From: Coemansia sp. RSA 922
Lineage: Eukaryota; Kickxellomycota; Kickxellomycetes; Kickxellales; Kickxellaceae
Assembly: GCA_027577415.1 (NCBI GenBank)
Contig: JANBQS010000194.1
Location: forward strand, 1-27,112
Length of the DNA stretch: 27,112 bases
Reading direction: 5' to 3'
In this document: positions 1-9,384 of the stretch, one piece after another
Layout of the letters: each line of letters opens with the position of its first letter
How positions within the stretch are numbered: the first letter of the stretch is position 1
Program-made: the position numbers and the translations under genes
Notes under the pieces: generated by a model
What the model was told of the DNA's origin: nothing
Seen by the model: only the letters and a program-made list of their open reading frames with translations
Databases searched by the model: none

Positions 1-164
1 GGTGGAGTCGCAATGTGTAGATAGAGTACAGATAAATGGAGAGACATAGATAGAATATATACAGAGGGAATGGGGGGAGAGAGATTTCAGACAGGGTGTA
101 AGAGTATTTTCAAACCAGCAGTTTTTCTTTGCTGACAACACAGGTTAAATGCAGCAGGACTTAC

Positions 165-1062
165 CTTGAAGGTCGTACTTGCGAACCAGAGAGTCGACGA
201 CCTGGGGAGACACGCGGAACCCAAAGGCCGAAAGGGCCTGGTTCAGCTCTCCGCGGTCAATGGTTCCCGAGTTGTCGCGATCAAAGGTGCGGAAGCACTG
301 CTTCCACTCCTCGATGTAGCGCCAAAGGCCGATGAACTCGTCAAAGCCGATGGTGCCGCTGCGGTCGCGGTCGAACATGCCAATCATCAGGCGGACAGTG
401 TCCATGCTGAAGCGGCTCCAGTCACCTACAAAGCATATCAGGGGGAGGGGTCATTATTTTAAAAGGGGTCTCTCGTGTAGTGAAGGATCAACAAGACGCA
501 CAATATCTAGGTAGGGCTCTACAATCTGCATAGAGGCATGCAGCGAGAAAAAGGGAAAAAGACAGACGACATGTCCTGCCCAGCAGTACTTACCGTTGAC
601 CAGGGCTTGCTGCAACTCGCTGGCATCCAGCTGGCCGCTGCCATCACTATAGACGTGTGAAATGAGAAATAATACTTGATTAGTAATTGCCACAGAAGAC
701 AGGTGAAGAGTAGGCCTTTGTTGGAGTTGCTTACGTGTCGACAGCACGGAACCAGTACTGGAGCTGCTGGAAATTGCCGCCTTGCTGAGCGCCGGCTATA
801 ACATGAAATAAATAGGCACATGAAATACACGTGGTTAGTACCAGTGCCACGCACACCTGACCAAGCAGAGAGGTCTTGCGACTGAATATTCTAGCGTAAA
901 AACTGTACCATTGGCATTGCCATAGCCTGCGCCTTGCTGGGGAGGAGGTGGGCGGCCGTAACCACCCTGTTGCTGCTGCTGAGGAGGAGGCGGGCGACCG
1001 TAGCCACCTTGCTGAGGAGGAGGAGGAGGACCACCTGGACCGCGATAGCCACCGTAAGACAT
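165..1062 (-). CDS. PEF1: Penta-EF-hand calcium-binding protein (peflin/ALG-2 type), 3' end outside window
   Basis: A calcium-binding penta-EF-hand protein, a family of cytosolic adaptors that dimerise and bind membrane-trafficking partners. Four exons are read by splice signals and phase: 909-1062, 735-795, 594-646 and 165-425. They give 176 residues, and the last exon ends at a GTAAGT donor (164), so the final EF-hand region lies beyond position 1. The N-terminus is a Gly/Pro/Gln/Tyr-rich repeat region (residues 1-50), typical of peflin and fungal Pef1. Visible EF loops are DTDGSGQLDASE, DRDRSGTIGFDE and DRDNSGTIDRGE, all with Asp/Ser/Glu ligands at the expected places. A fourth starts near KYDLQG. 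The start is the ATG at 1062. Introns are 113, 88 and 168 nt. The family call is firm; the split between ALG-2 and peflin orthologues is less so. Confidence 0.9.
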
Positions 1063-1338
1063 TGAAGATCAATTAAAAGTAGAAAATAAAAATAAATTTA
1101 CACCAATCAGGCAGAAAAAATAAAGAAGACGCGTAGATTAGAGACCAGAAAAAAAGGAGAGAAGAGAAAGGAAAAAGGCAGAAGGGGAGACTTTAAGGCC
1201 ACGCATCTACGTGATTTCCTCATCGACTGACATGTCACGTGTGGGGGTGACTTGGCAGAGGCATGTCCTCATGTCGCAAATTTAGATTTTATAAAAGAAA
1301 CTTCTATATCCGCAGCAAAAGATATGTTAGTGACGTTG
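1063..1338. other. Gap between PEF1 start and PRI2 stop
   Basis: This 276-bp gap holds the PEF1 promoter and the PRI2 3' end. A perfect MluI box ACGCGT lies at 1129-1134, 67 bp upstream of the PEF1 ATG. The rest is A/G-rich with no feature that I can support. Confidence 0.4.
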
Positions 1339-2844
1339 CTAGTGGATGGCGGTGGTGGCCTTGGGTGCACCGCTAAGAATAGCGGCTGCTGTGGTGGGGT
1401 CAGCGGCAGTGGAAGCAGCGGAGGCATGGGTGGATTTTGTACACCCAAGACATAAGTCAAAGTACTGGTTGGGACTAGTGACGGAGCTGAGGCGGATGTC
1501 GGCATCTGACTGCTGCTGTTGGTGTGGTTGCCTTTGCTGGCGGCGGTGATGTAGTCTGAGCTCGAGGTGGCGGGTGCAGGCGACCTGATAATGGCCAGCT
1601 TGAGCCAGGTCAGCAACTTCACGCACCTCGGCATCGGGCAGACTGTCCTTATGTAGGGCTGCGCGCAGGCGCTCAGCTGAAAAGTGACGGAAGGGGCATC
1701 CGTGGTGGTCGCCAGGGCCAGGCGGGTTGCTCATAATGACGCGGTGGCACGAGTAGGGTGTATAGTCAGCGCGCTTGCCCTCCATGCCGTAGTTGTGGCG
1801 AATGTTGTAGGAATAGCCCTTCTGGAACTGATCGTCAGTCATGGCGCTAAAGGCCCTGCGCCAAAACACCAGGGCATCCTGCAGGCCGAGACCAATGCCC
1901 TTAAGGAACAGACCCAGTTGCATGCGGCCACCGTGGCGCAGGTGGTGGTCCCTGGCCAGCTGGGAGTGGAGGTGCTGCATGCACAGTGGGAAGCTGTCGC
2001 TCAGGCCAGGCACGCTCTCGGCGGTGACGGCGCCAGCAGCACCTGTGGACTGGTATTCGGAGCGAGCGGTCTGGTTGCTCAGGTTCTGAAGCAGCGGCAG
2101 CAGGCGCTCGTCCTCGCCCATCTGCGGCAGGGCCTTTGCGCACACAGCCAGGGCTTGTGTCATGGTGTGGCGAAACTCGTGGATAAGCAGGGCTGCCACT
2201 TCGCTCTGCGGCACAAAGGCGCGGCCAGCGCGGAGGACGACCTGGGACCGACCGACAAGATCCAGCACGCGCTCAAAGTCGACCTCGAACAGCTGCTCTT
2301 GTGCCGCGTAAAAGCCACTGGCAGTGCCGAGCTTGGCGTCACGGTCGGCAGGCGACAGGTGTGCGAGGCGGAGATGAGCCGACGAGAGCAGCTCCTGCTT
2401 CTCGGCCAGGTCGGCGTTTTGGAAGCGGTGCTTCAGTAGGGCGCACTCGTAGCGTAGGAACCACCCGCGCAGCTCTTCAGTGCGGCTGAATGCCAGTCGC
2501 AGGATAAAGTGTGAGACGTGGTCCTTGCGCCGCTCGCTGACCAGCTGCCGTGGCGGGAGCTTGGACCGGTTAGTGTGACTTGGCATGTGCTTCTCAAGGG
2601 CCTCGCTGACGCGCTTGCGCATGTCGTCCTCCCCCTTGGCTCGCAGCTGCGCGTCCTCAATCGCCCGAAGTACCTGGAGCCGGTCCAGCGCAAACGTCTC
2701 AAACTCTTCGATACTGACCTCCACGTCTGGCGCATCGCCATACATTGAAAGTCGACACGGGTACCGCGACCGGCGCACCACTTCGGGCACAGCCGCTTGG
2801 TCGCCTTGGTATCCTTCCCTTTTGACCGTGCGTTGGTTGAACAT
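1339..2844 (-). CDS. PRI2: DNA primase large subunit
   Basis: Regulatory large subunit of eukaryotic DNA primase, part of DNA polymerase alpha-primase. It helps make the RNA primer for replication in the nucleus. The protein has 501 residues, close to the family's usual 500-530. Motifs include RRKDHVSHFILRLAF (near 106), HHLRHGGRMQLGLFLKGIGL (near 300), KGYSYNIRHNYG and DYTPYSC. The four cysteines that ligate the 4Fe-4S cluster are seen at about 288, 366, 383 and 423, the same spacing as in animal and yeast enzymes. A His/Gln-rich stretch (about 431-445) precedes a conserved SPNQYF motif, and an Ala/Thr-rich tail follows. The reading frame is open further upstream, but that part is hydrophobic and unlike the family. 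The ATG at 2844 gives the expected N-terminus. SRP68 ends 150 bp upstream on the same strand. Confidence 0.96.
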   Translation of the reverse strand: MFNQRTVKREGYQGDQAAVPEVVRRSRYPCRLSMYGDAPDVEVSIEEFETFALDRLQVLRAIEDAQLRAKGEDDMRKRVSEALEKHMPSHTNRSKLPPRQLVSERRKDHVSHFILRLAFSRTEELRGWFLRYECALLKHRFQNADLAEKQELLSSAHLRLAHLSPADRDAKLGTASGFYAAQEQLFEVDFERVLDLVGRSQVVLRAGRAFVPQSEVAALLIHEFRHTMTQALAVCAKALPQMGEDERLLPLLQNLSNQTARSEYQSTGAAGAVTAESVPGLSDSFPLCMQHLHSQLARDHHLRHGGRMQLGLFLKGIGLGLQDALVFWRRAFSAMTDDQFQKGYSYNIRHNYGMEGKRADYTPYSCHRVIMSNPPGPGDHHGCPFRHFSAERLRAALHKDSLPDAEVREVADLAQAGHYQVACTRHLELRLHHRRQQRQPHQQQQSDADIRLSSVTSPNQYFDLCLGCTKSTHASAASTAADPTTAAAILSGAPKATTAIH

Positions 2845-2994
2845 TGTGGAGTAGTAAATAAAAGTTAAATTGAATTGAGCAAATGCGAAAAACAATTGTA
2901 AAAAAAAAGAAAAAGAGAGACAAGATAGCGCAGCCCAAATCTGCATCAAAAAACGCGAAATGGATGCGCGCGTAAAAAAAAGCACGTCTAGTCG
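2845..2994 (-). promoter_or_regulatory. PRI2 promoter region with MCB-like elements
   Basis: This 150-bp gap between the SRP68 stop and the PRI2 ATG must carry the PRI2 promoter and the SRP68 3' end. ACGCGAAA at 2953-2960 and GCGCGCGT at 2965-2972 resemble MluI/E2F-type elements of G1/S genes. The rest is AT-rich, with A-runs. Confidence 0.4.
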
Positions 2995-5067
2995 TTAGCG
3001 CGATCCCCACAGGCTGCCGATGATCGAGCCAAGCTTGCTGCTGCTACCGCCAGCCGCTGCTGTCGACGACTTGCCCGACCGCCGGCCGATGAGTTCCATG
3101 TCAAAGTCGATGCTAGACGCAGCCAAGTCGTAGAACAGGGGCTTGATGGGCACGGGCACAAACTCTGTCGCAGTTAGATCAACCAACTTGGGAACATATT
3201 GCGGAAGGCTGCCGGCCAAGGACTTGCTGGCTGAAGCCGCCAACTCGTTAGCTACCATTACTGGACGCCCGGTAGGGTCGGACACCCAGTCACTTGGGCC
3301 AGACTTGCGTTGGGCCGCTGGCGAATCTGCAGAGGCAGTGATAGCACACAGGCGGCTTACAATGGGAATGGCTCTCTTGATGGCATGTTCAGCACTGTCA
3401 ATGTCGCTGTTAGTGACCATCACAGCGCGGCACCAGAGATCATCCACAGGCAGGCTGTCCGACTGAGACACGGCGTGGCTTGAGGCTGCCGTTGCCAGAG
3501 CCAAAGCATGCGGAATATCCTCGGACAGAGTCGAGTCAAGTAGCGCCAGGGCGTCCAAGAGCTTGCCATGGGCTGCCGAGGCATGCAAGGCGGCAGAGTA
3601 GTAGCCACGGACGCAGCCGTAGTAGGCCTCAGCCGCTGCCACCTCTTCGATGATCTGGTGGCCATGTACAGCGCGACTGGTCGCTGGCATCATACGCTCC
3701 AGCATAGCAGCCGCCGAGGTCTTCAGGCTGCTCAGATTTTTGCGGACCATGTCATACAAAACAACCACTTGCGTGCTCTCAGCAAGGTTATCCGTAACGC
3801 CGCCCCTTTGGCCGCCACGCTTGGAGACGGCACTGCTTCCGCGCTTGCCGCCAGCCGCGCTGTCTAAAATCCAGGCGTGGCTGCGACCGATGAGAGGCGG
3901 CTTGTCAGCAGCCTCAATCGCAATCCCGAGCTTGGCTGCAATGTCCTTAGCCTGTCCAACACCCTTGGCTATCGCAATTAAGTGCAGTGCGCAAGTGCTA
4001 TACAGCTGGACCGCAAGATACGCCGACTCTAGCGCCTCCGAGGCTGTCGAGTGGATCTTGGCCGATGCAGCGATGGCCTCAGAGTGGCATCTATGCGCTG
4101 CCTTTTTCACGCGCTTAAATGCTGTCGCCGCCACGTCAAGGGCATCGTCGCCCTCAGTGGCCGTTTGCAAAGCTCCTTGCGCGTCCTTGATCAGCACCGC
4201 CAGCTCTTGGCTGGCATACGAAACCACGCCGCCACGCCACTTGAGGCTGTTGGCATATGCCAGGACCTGAGCATCACCGCTCGCACTGGAGTTGGCACTC
4301 GCAACAAGCGCATCCAGCGCAGCAGTTATGTCGCTGTAGCCAGGAATGGCCTGCTCAGCACGAGTAACATCGCCCAGCATCTTTGTGCTATACCACTGCG
4401 CTGCCAGCTCGGCCGGCTGCGACTGCTGCGCGCCAGCCATGCGAGCACGGTACGCTGCGAGGCGCACAATCGGATCCAGTGCCTCGATCATCGCATGCGC
4501 AAGGGCATAGTGGCGCGAGCTACCCAGCAGCGCCAGCTGCTCGCTGATCACACGCGAGAGCACAGCGCAGTCGAGGGCCGACGTCCACTCCCCCAGCTCA
4601 AAGAACAGCTGGCTCTGCATTTGCAGCTTGTACGCCTGCGCCTCGAGCGAGGTGCGCCCGTCACAGGTACCAGATGAGGCAGCAGCAGCAGCAGCTAGCT
4701 GCTCGCCAGCCTTGCATGCTGCCCTAAGCCGCCGTATCAGATGATAGCGCTGGCGTGGCTCCTCAGTGCGCGAGTACAGCTCGCGCAGGTCCATTGCAAA
4801 CGCCCACGCCCGCTCCGCCTGCAAAAGCAGGATTTCAAGGTGCTCTGGCTTTTTGACCATGTCTGCTGTCACTTCTTTCTTGCGGAACGCCGTAGATGTG
4901 CCCTGCGTCAATTTGACCCCACTACGCACATTGCGGAGCCGATGCGCACAGAAGCGACGGTACCGCAAGTAATCCTGAGCACGCAGCCCGTATGTCTGCC
5001 GTGCCTCATGGATGTAGCCAAAGATCCCAAACTCGATTGGTGCCTGGTCCGTGGATGTCTTGGACAT
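2995..5067 (-). CDS. SRP68: Signal recognition particle subunit SRP68
   Basis: SRP68 binds the SRP RNA S domain and forms a heterodimer with SRP72. The particle targets secretory and membrane proteins to the ER. This is a single 690-residue exon; the human protein has 627. The N-terminal RNA-binding region has the family signature in RAQDYLRYRRFCAHRLRNVR (about 29-48), followed by helical repeats such as RAWAFAMDLRELYSR (about 86-100). The C-terminal region that should contact SRP72 contains PLFYDLAASSIDFDM (near 645), ending in a Gly/Ser/Lys-rich tail. A small Ala run near residue 127 is coded by a GCA/GCT/GCC triplet run at about 4678-4700. SDA1 ends only 72 bp upstream, so the SRP68 promoter is either very short or overlaps the SDA1 3' end. 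The ATG at 5067 is the first in frame. Confidence 0.93.
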   Translation of the reverse strand: MSKTSTDQAPIEFGIFGYIHEARQTYGLRAQDYLRYRRFCAHRLRNVRSGVKLTQGTSTAFRKKEVTADMVKKPEHLEILLLQAERAWAFAMDLRELYSRTEEPRQRYHLIRRLRAACKAGEQLAAAAAASSGTCDGRTSLEAQAYKLQMQSQLFFELGEWTSALDCAVLSRVISEQLALLGSSRHYALAHAMIEALDPIVRLAAYRARMAGAQQSQPAELAAQWYSTKMLGDVTRAEQAIPGYSDITAALDALVASANSSASGDAQVLAYANSLKWRGGVVSYASQELAVLIKDAQGALQTATEGDDALDVAATAFKRVKKAAHRCHSEAIAASAKIHSTASEALESAYLAVQLYSTCALHLIAIAKGVGQAKDIAAKLGIAIEAADKPPLIGRSHAWILDSAAGGKRGSSAVSKRGGQRGGVTDNLAESTQVVVLYDMVRKNLSSLKTSAAAMLERMMPATSRAVHGHQIIEEVAAAEAYYGCVRGYYSAALHASAAHGKLLDALALLDSTLSEDIPHALALATAASSHAVSQSDSLPVDDLWCRAVMVTNSDIDSAEHAIKRAIPIVSRLCAITASADSPAAQRKSGPSDWVSDPTGRPVMVANELAASASKSLAGSLPQYVPKLVDLTATEFVPVPIKPLFYDLAASSIDFDMELIGRRSGKSSTAAAGGSSSKLGSIIGSLWGSR

Positions 5068-5139
5068 TGCAAGCTAATTGGCAAAAAGTTGATAGCAGAA
5101 AAAAAGATCAATTAAAACTTTTTAAAAAAGGAAAGAAAA

Positions 5140-7641
5140 TCAGAAGCCGTTCTTCTTCTGCTTGACAATGTGCTTGCGCAAGTCGCGCCGCTTCTGCACC
5201 AAACTGCGCTTGCCCTTGGTGACGACGCTGCGCTTGTGCGCAATCATCTTGTAGTCCTTGGTCTTGCGCTTCTCCTTGTTGGACAAGCTGCGTCCTTCCT
5301 TCTCGCGCTTAGCCTTGCTGCTGCCAAACTTCTCGCGGCCCTCGCGCCCAGCCATGATTGTGCTCGTGCGCTCTTCATAAGTTGCCTTTCTGCGCCGGCG
5401 CCGCGAGTGGTAGTCGCCCAAAATGTCCCAGTCATCCACATAGTCCTTGGATTCGTCCTCCTCGCCAGATGATCCACTGCCGCTGTCGTCGTCATCAACC
5501 TGCATATCATCGCTGTCGCTGTCAGAATACCCGTCATCGGCCTTTTGCTTCTTGGCTTGCGGCTTTTGGCTGGCGCTCTTTTGCCGCTTCTTGAGCCGGT
5601 CGATCCTGTCAAAGTCCTCGTTAGTCAAGAACCTAGTCATGTCAATGCGGCGCTTCTCAGCTGGCTTGGCCGGTCCAGAAGATACTGCAGCCGGCGCACT
5701 AGCAGATACCTCAGCCACATCATCATCCTCGTTATCGTCTTCTTCTTCCTCCTCCTCGCTTCCAGACGCCAATTCGTCATCGTCGTCGTCATCGCACTCC
5801 GAGTCGAGATCTTCCTCGCTTTCATCGTCAGAATCCTCGCTTGATGAAGACTGTAGACAGATGTCGCCAGTATCTTCGCCTGCGCCATTGCTGGCCGACA
5901 CCCACTCTGACTCGGATCCAACTTCAGACTCGTCGCCGGAGCTGGCCACCTCCCACTGAGCCCACTCGTCTTCGTTGTCCGCGACTGCAGCAGGCTGAGC
6001 CTTTTCTTCATATCTCTCCAAAAGCTCAACTCCATCCACGCCCTCGGCCGCGCGCGAGGCGCCAAACCCAAGCAGAGTCTTGTCGGTAGTCCCGCTAATC
6101 AGGCCAATGGTAGCCTCACGGCCACGGTCGCGGCGGTGAAGCATCTCGGGGTTGACTTCGCGGTATAGCGCAAGCAAGCTGCGTGCGGCCATCATCACGC
6201 CCTTGTCCTTGTGCTTGCGGTACAAGACAAGGTCATTCAACAAGTCAGGGTCCACAGATAAAGGCTGGCGGGTGGCGATAGCGCGAATCGTGTTCAGACC
6301 AGCACACATAACCTCTGGCGAGCAGTGGTCAGCAACAAAGTTGTCGGCTATGGCGCGGATAAGCGGCTGCAACACGTCAGGCGGCGTGAACGCATGGGTT
6401 CCGGTGGCAAGCACGGCCAGGATCTGAGTAACATCAACCTGGTGCGGCTGCAAGTAGCGCTGGAGGAACGGGTAGAACGCCATGAGCTGGAGCTGGTGGT
6501 GGCCGATCAGTCGCGAAATCAGCTTTAGAAGAACCAAGCGCACCTCAAAGCGGTCAACAGTGTTGCCGCCGCGCTTTGTCGACGTTGCCGAGCTGTGCAC
6601 CCGCGCAAACAGCTTCTCGACAAAGCCTTGCGGGTCATGGATCAGACTAAGGACGTCAAAGTTGACAATAGGCTTGCCGGCGTTCTTCTTTTTCTTCTTG
6701 CCTCCAGTAACCTCGTCGTCATCGTCCTCCTCGTCGCTGGCGGGGAGCTGGCCCAGCTTCTTGGCCTGCTCGCGACGGTGGGCCCGCGCCACTCGACTCA
6801 TCACACGAGTACGGTACTTTGTCTTTTTGTTGACGTTGCTCTGGTGCTGGATCATCTGGATGTTGACAAACTTTTTCTTTGTCGAGCCGTCGTTCTCAGC
6901 CTCTGACCCGGACTCGTCGTTGTCGCCGCTTCTCTTTTGCGGATTGAGGAAGAACTGAACTGCCGTCATCATGACCTTGGTGATGGGCGAGAAGCACGCC
7001 TGCGCAATGACATTAACGGCCTTGGCGTCGGTCCAGATGTTCTTGCGGTACAGTTCCACGCACACGTCCAGGCTTTTCTTTGCCGCAAGCGCTCCTTCGC
7101 CGTGCTTGTCCTGCGCGTCGGCCGCCGTGATCATCGTGTACATGAATCCCTGCAGGGCCTTGTTGAGCTTGTGGTTGCGGTGCTTGCCCTTGTTGGCTAG
7201 CTTGACGTCGTTGATGATGTGTGTGTACAGCAGCTTGCGCAGTCCCTTGTCCCGGCACCTGAACAGCGTAAAGAACAGCGGCATCACTCGGAGATTCGAC
7301 ACCACTCCACGGCTGCGCAGCAGAATCAGCGCCTGCACAATTGCCTTGCGCAGGTCACCATTGAGAACAGGGTAGTGCTTTTGCAAAAGGTCGATTAGCT
7401 GCTTTGGAAAACGGGTGCTCTTCTTGGGATAGCACTTTGCTACCTGCGACAGAAAGTTGATCAGCTCGCCAAACTCCTTAGCCTCCTCGTCAGGCTTTAG
7501 CTCAAAGATCGCCAGCGATGCCTCAAAGTGGCTCAGCTGTTGGACAAACTCCTCCTGGTACGAGTGTGGATCGCGCTTGATCAGGTTCTGCAGCTGAGGC
7601 AGGTTGTTGAGCAGGTTCTCTGACCGGCTTTTGCGACCCAT
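5140..7641 (-). CDS. SDA1: SDA1 ribosome biogenesis protein
   Basis: Sda1 is a nuclear factor needed for maturation and export of pre-60S ribosomal particles; in yeast it was also linked to G1 progression and actin organisation. This is one exon of 833 residues (yeast about 767, human SDAD1 687). The N-terminus NLPQLQNLIKRDPHSYQEEF (about 13-32) and GDLRKAIVQALILLRSRGVV (near 95) are conserved family segments. Helical repeat-like sequence runs to about residue 510. Two acidic Ser/Asp/Glu tracts follow, at about 557-640 and 699-731, with basic stretches between them. The C-terminus is very Lys/Arg-rich (about 740-833) and ends in conserved SDA1-type basic sequence. The extra length over human comes mainly from the acidic tracts. 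The start is the ATG at 7641. Confidence 0.95.
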   Translation of the reverse strand: MGRKSRSENLLNNLPQLQNLIKRDPHSYQEEFVQQLSHFEASLAIFELKPDEEAKEFGELINFLSQVAKCYPKKSTRFPKQLIDLLQKHYPVLNGDLRKAIVQALILLRSRGVVSNLRVMPLFFTLFRCRDKGLRKLLYTHIINDVKLANKGKHRNHKLNKALQGFMYTMITAADAQDKHGEGALAAKKSLDVCVELYRKNIWTDAKAVNVIAQACFSPITKVMMTAVQFFLNPQKRSGDNDESGSEAENDGSTKKKFVNIQMIQHQSNVNKKTKYRTRVMSRVARAHRREQAKKLGQLPASDEEDDDDEVTGGKKKKKNAGKPIVNFDVLSLIHDPQGFVEKLFARVHSSATSTKRGGNTVDRFEVRLVLLKLISRLIGHHQLQLMAFYPFLQRYLQPHQVDVTQILAVLATGTHAFTPPDVLQPLIRAIADNFVADHCSPEVMCAGLNTIRAIATRQPLSVDPDLLNDLVLYRKHKDKGVMMAARSLLALYREVNPEMLHRRDRGREATIGLISGTTDKTLLGFGASRAAEGVDGVELLERYEEKAQPAAVADNEDEWAQWEVASSGDESEVGSESEWVSASNGAGEDTGDICLQSSSSEDSDDESEEDLDSECDDDDDDELASGSEEEEEEDDNEDDDVAEVSASAPAAVSSGPAKPAEKRRIDMTRFLTNEDFDRIDRLKKRQKSASQKPQAKKQKADDGYSDSDSDDMQVDDDDSGSGSSGEEDESKDYVDDWDILGDYHSRRRRRKATYEERTSTIMAGREGREKFGSSKAKREKEGRSLSNKEKRKTKDYKMIAHKRSVVTKGKRSLVQKRRDLRKHIVKQKKNGF

Positions 7642-7707
7642 GGTTATTGACTAGGCGGTGCTAGGCGGCGCAGAAGGGTCCTTTGAGCGGATAGCCAGGT
7701 AAATTAA

Positions 7708-7723
7708 AATAATAATAATAATA
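7708..7723. repeat. AAT trinucleotide microsatellite
   Basis: About five AAT units in the gap between SDA1 and CDC20. It is too short to be a notable locus, but it is a simple repeat. Confidence 0.7.
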
Positions 7724-7839
7724 GGAGCGTAGCAAGCAGTCTGGCAAGAAAAAAAAAAGCCTTGGATGCTTGGCAGGCCTAAAAAAAATTCATTGCTAAT
7801 AAAATCAAGAGAAATCAAATCGTCGAATATGCTGGGCTA

Positions 7840-9384
7840 TTAGCGGATGTATGCTGGGCGTGAGATGTCCGAGGTGCTCGATGCTCCGGATCCCAAGCCA
7901 GTGGCAGACGCCGCAGATGAGGACATGCTTCGCAATGAGCCTGTACCAACAGCAGCCGCTAGCGGGCCATTTTTAGCAGCCTTGCCTGATTTTGTGCGAG
8001 TTTCAAAGATGCGCCAAAACTTGAGACTCTCGTCGCTTGCGGCAGTGGCGACTGTCTGTCCGTCAGGCGAGATTGCCGTGTGGAGCACACGTGTGTCATG
8101 GGCAGGGATGTCAACAATCTTGCCTAGCGACGGGTAGCTCCACAGCGCCAAGTGATTGTGGGGGAAACCATGCGAAGTGACAAGCTCGCGGTATTCGCTG
8201 GACCACTGGATTGAAGTGACCTGAGATCCAGTGTCGATCGAGTCGAGCCTAGCCGTCGTAGTCGTATTCCAGAAATGAACGTGCCGGTCGGTCGAGCCGC
8301 CACCGCTCGCCAACAGGTTCAATTGCCAAGGACTCCACGCCAGCGCCTTGACTGCCGCCGTGTGCTGAGTCTTGGTGAATTTTGGAACAACAGAGCGAGC
8401 ATCCCAGATGTTGACTAGGTTGTCGTTGCCTCCGCTGGCAAGCAGGCCGCCGTCAGAGCGCCAAGTAAGCCCGCATACCTCGCCACTGTGTGCAACAAGC
8501 TCGGCCGTCTTGTGGTCGGCAACACGAACGTCGTGGTTCCAAATGCTGCCATCGCGACAGCCAGACGATAGCATGTGCTGCTCCCAAGACATCACGCCTA
8601 CTCGCGCTTGATGCCCAGCCATTGTGCGGATTCTTCTCTGCGACTCTGCGTCCCAGATTTGCACGTCGCCGTCGCTAGTGCCAATCGCGAGGTATGCGCC
8701 ATCCGTCGTCCATTTGACGCTGGAGATGTATGAGTCACCCTCGAGCTGACACAGGCTATTGACGTCGCCGCTGCTCGCATTCCACAAGTAAACGTTTTGG
8801 TCCAGGCCGATTGCCAGCATGTTTCCGAGCGACCAGTCGAGAAGGTTCAAGTAGTAATCATCTACCAGACCAGGCGCGTCGAGGACACGTTCAGGCGTGT
8901 TGAGAATACGCCGCTTAGCTGCCGTTGACGCGCTTGGCTTTAGCACTGGCCTGCTATAAACCTGTCGCAGGTCATCGCGGTCACTAGTTGGTGCCTCTTC
9001 TTTAAACGACAAGATACGCTTGTTGATGGACACACCGCACGCGCGAGCAACTTCCTCGTGGTACGCAATGGTTGCGCCGTCCAGAGGTTGCTCGCTGTCC
9101 GCCCGAGCAATGTTGAACTGCGACGAAGCAAGTTCCTTGTCGCTGCGGTTGGGAATAAACCGGTCGTACTGAGCGGCTTTGCCCTTTTTCATGCGAGGTG
9201 AAGGCGGCCCAGCAATTCGAGGCACAGCACCGCTAGCCAAACCACTGGACCCACCGACTGGCTTACCGCTAGTGCGCGGCGATGGGTAACCCGACCGCTC
9301 ATCCTTTAGCGACTTTGACGTAGGTTTCGCCAGATTCGGCGTATGCAAGCTAAATGGAGCAGTCTTGGGCGCGTTTGAACTCAT
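7840..9384 (-). CDS. CDC20: APC/C activator CDC20 (Fizzy/Slp1)
   Basis: WD40 co-activator of the anaphase-promoting complex, which triggers securin and cyclin destruction and is the target of the spindle checkpoint. The single exon codes for 514 residues. A C-box DRFIPNR lies at 74-80. A likely Mad2-interaction motif, RIL followed by Pro six residues later, lies at 123-132. PERVLDAPGLVDDYYLNLLDWS (from 164) is of Cdc20 type, not the Cdh1 form with SPYKVLDAPxLxDDFY. Seven WD40 blades follow, to about residue 465. The protein ends in the Ile-Arg tail that docks to APC/C TPR subunits. I see no KEN box in the N-terminus; an RxxL-type RDDL is at 136-139. The gene is divergent from TAF9, with 311 bp between the start codons. 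The Cdc20 assignment over Cdh1 is firm from the motifs. Confidence 0.95.
   Translation of the reverse strand: MSSNAPKTAPFSLHTPNLAKPTSKSLKDERSGYPSPRTSGKPVGGSSGLASGAVPRIAGPPSPRMKKGKAAQYDRFIPNRSDKELASSQFNIARADSEQPLDGATIAYHEEVARACGVSINKRILSFKEEAPTSDRDDLRQVYSRPVLKPSASTAAKRRILNTPERVLDAPGLVDDYYLNLLDWSLGNMLAIGLDQNVYLWNASSGDVNSLCQLEGDSYISSVKWTTDGAYLAIGTSDGDVQIWDAESQRRIRTMAGHQARVGVMSWEQHMLSSGCRDGSIWNHDVRVADHKTAELVAHSGEVCGLTWRSDGGLLASGGNDNLVNIWDARSVVPKFTKTQHTAAVKALAWSPWQLNLLASGGGSTDRHVHFWNTTTTARLDSIDTGSQVTSIQWSSEYRELVTSHGFPHNHLALWSYPSLGKIVDIPAHDTRVLHTAISPDGQTVATAASDESLKFWRIFETRTKSGKAAKNGPLAAAVGTGSLRSMSSSAASATGLGSGASSTSDISRPAYIR

Noticed and set aside
1129..1134. Perfect MluI cell-cycle box ACGCGT upstream of PEF1, with another at 23682-23687 upstream of the CCCH gene
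   Set aside because: Six-base palindromes occur by chance, and neither gene is a known G1/S target. I mention them but make no regulatory claim.
1684..2439. 251-residue plus-strand open frame opposite PRI2
   Set aside because: It lies antisense to a well-matched PRI2 coding region, its sequence mirrors the codon bias of that gene, and no known family is visible. It is a shadow frame.
2845..2985. Longer PRI2 start with a hydrophobic, signal-like N-terminus
   Set aside because: The extension lies in the AT-rich promoter region, matches no primase, and the ATG at 2844 gives the expected N-terminus.
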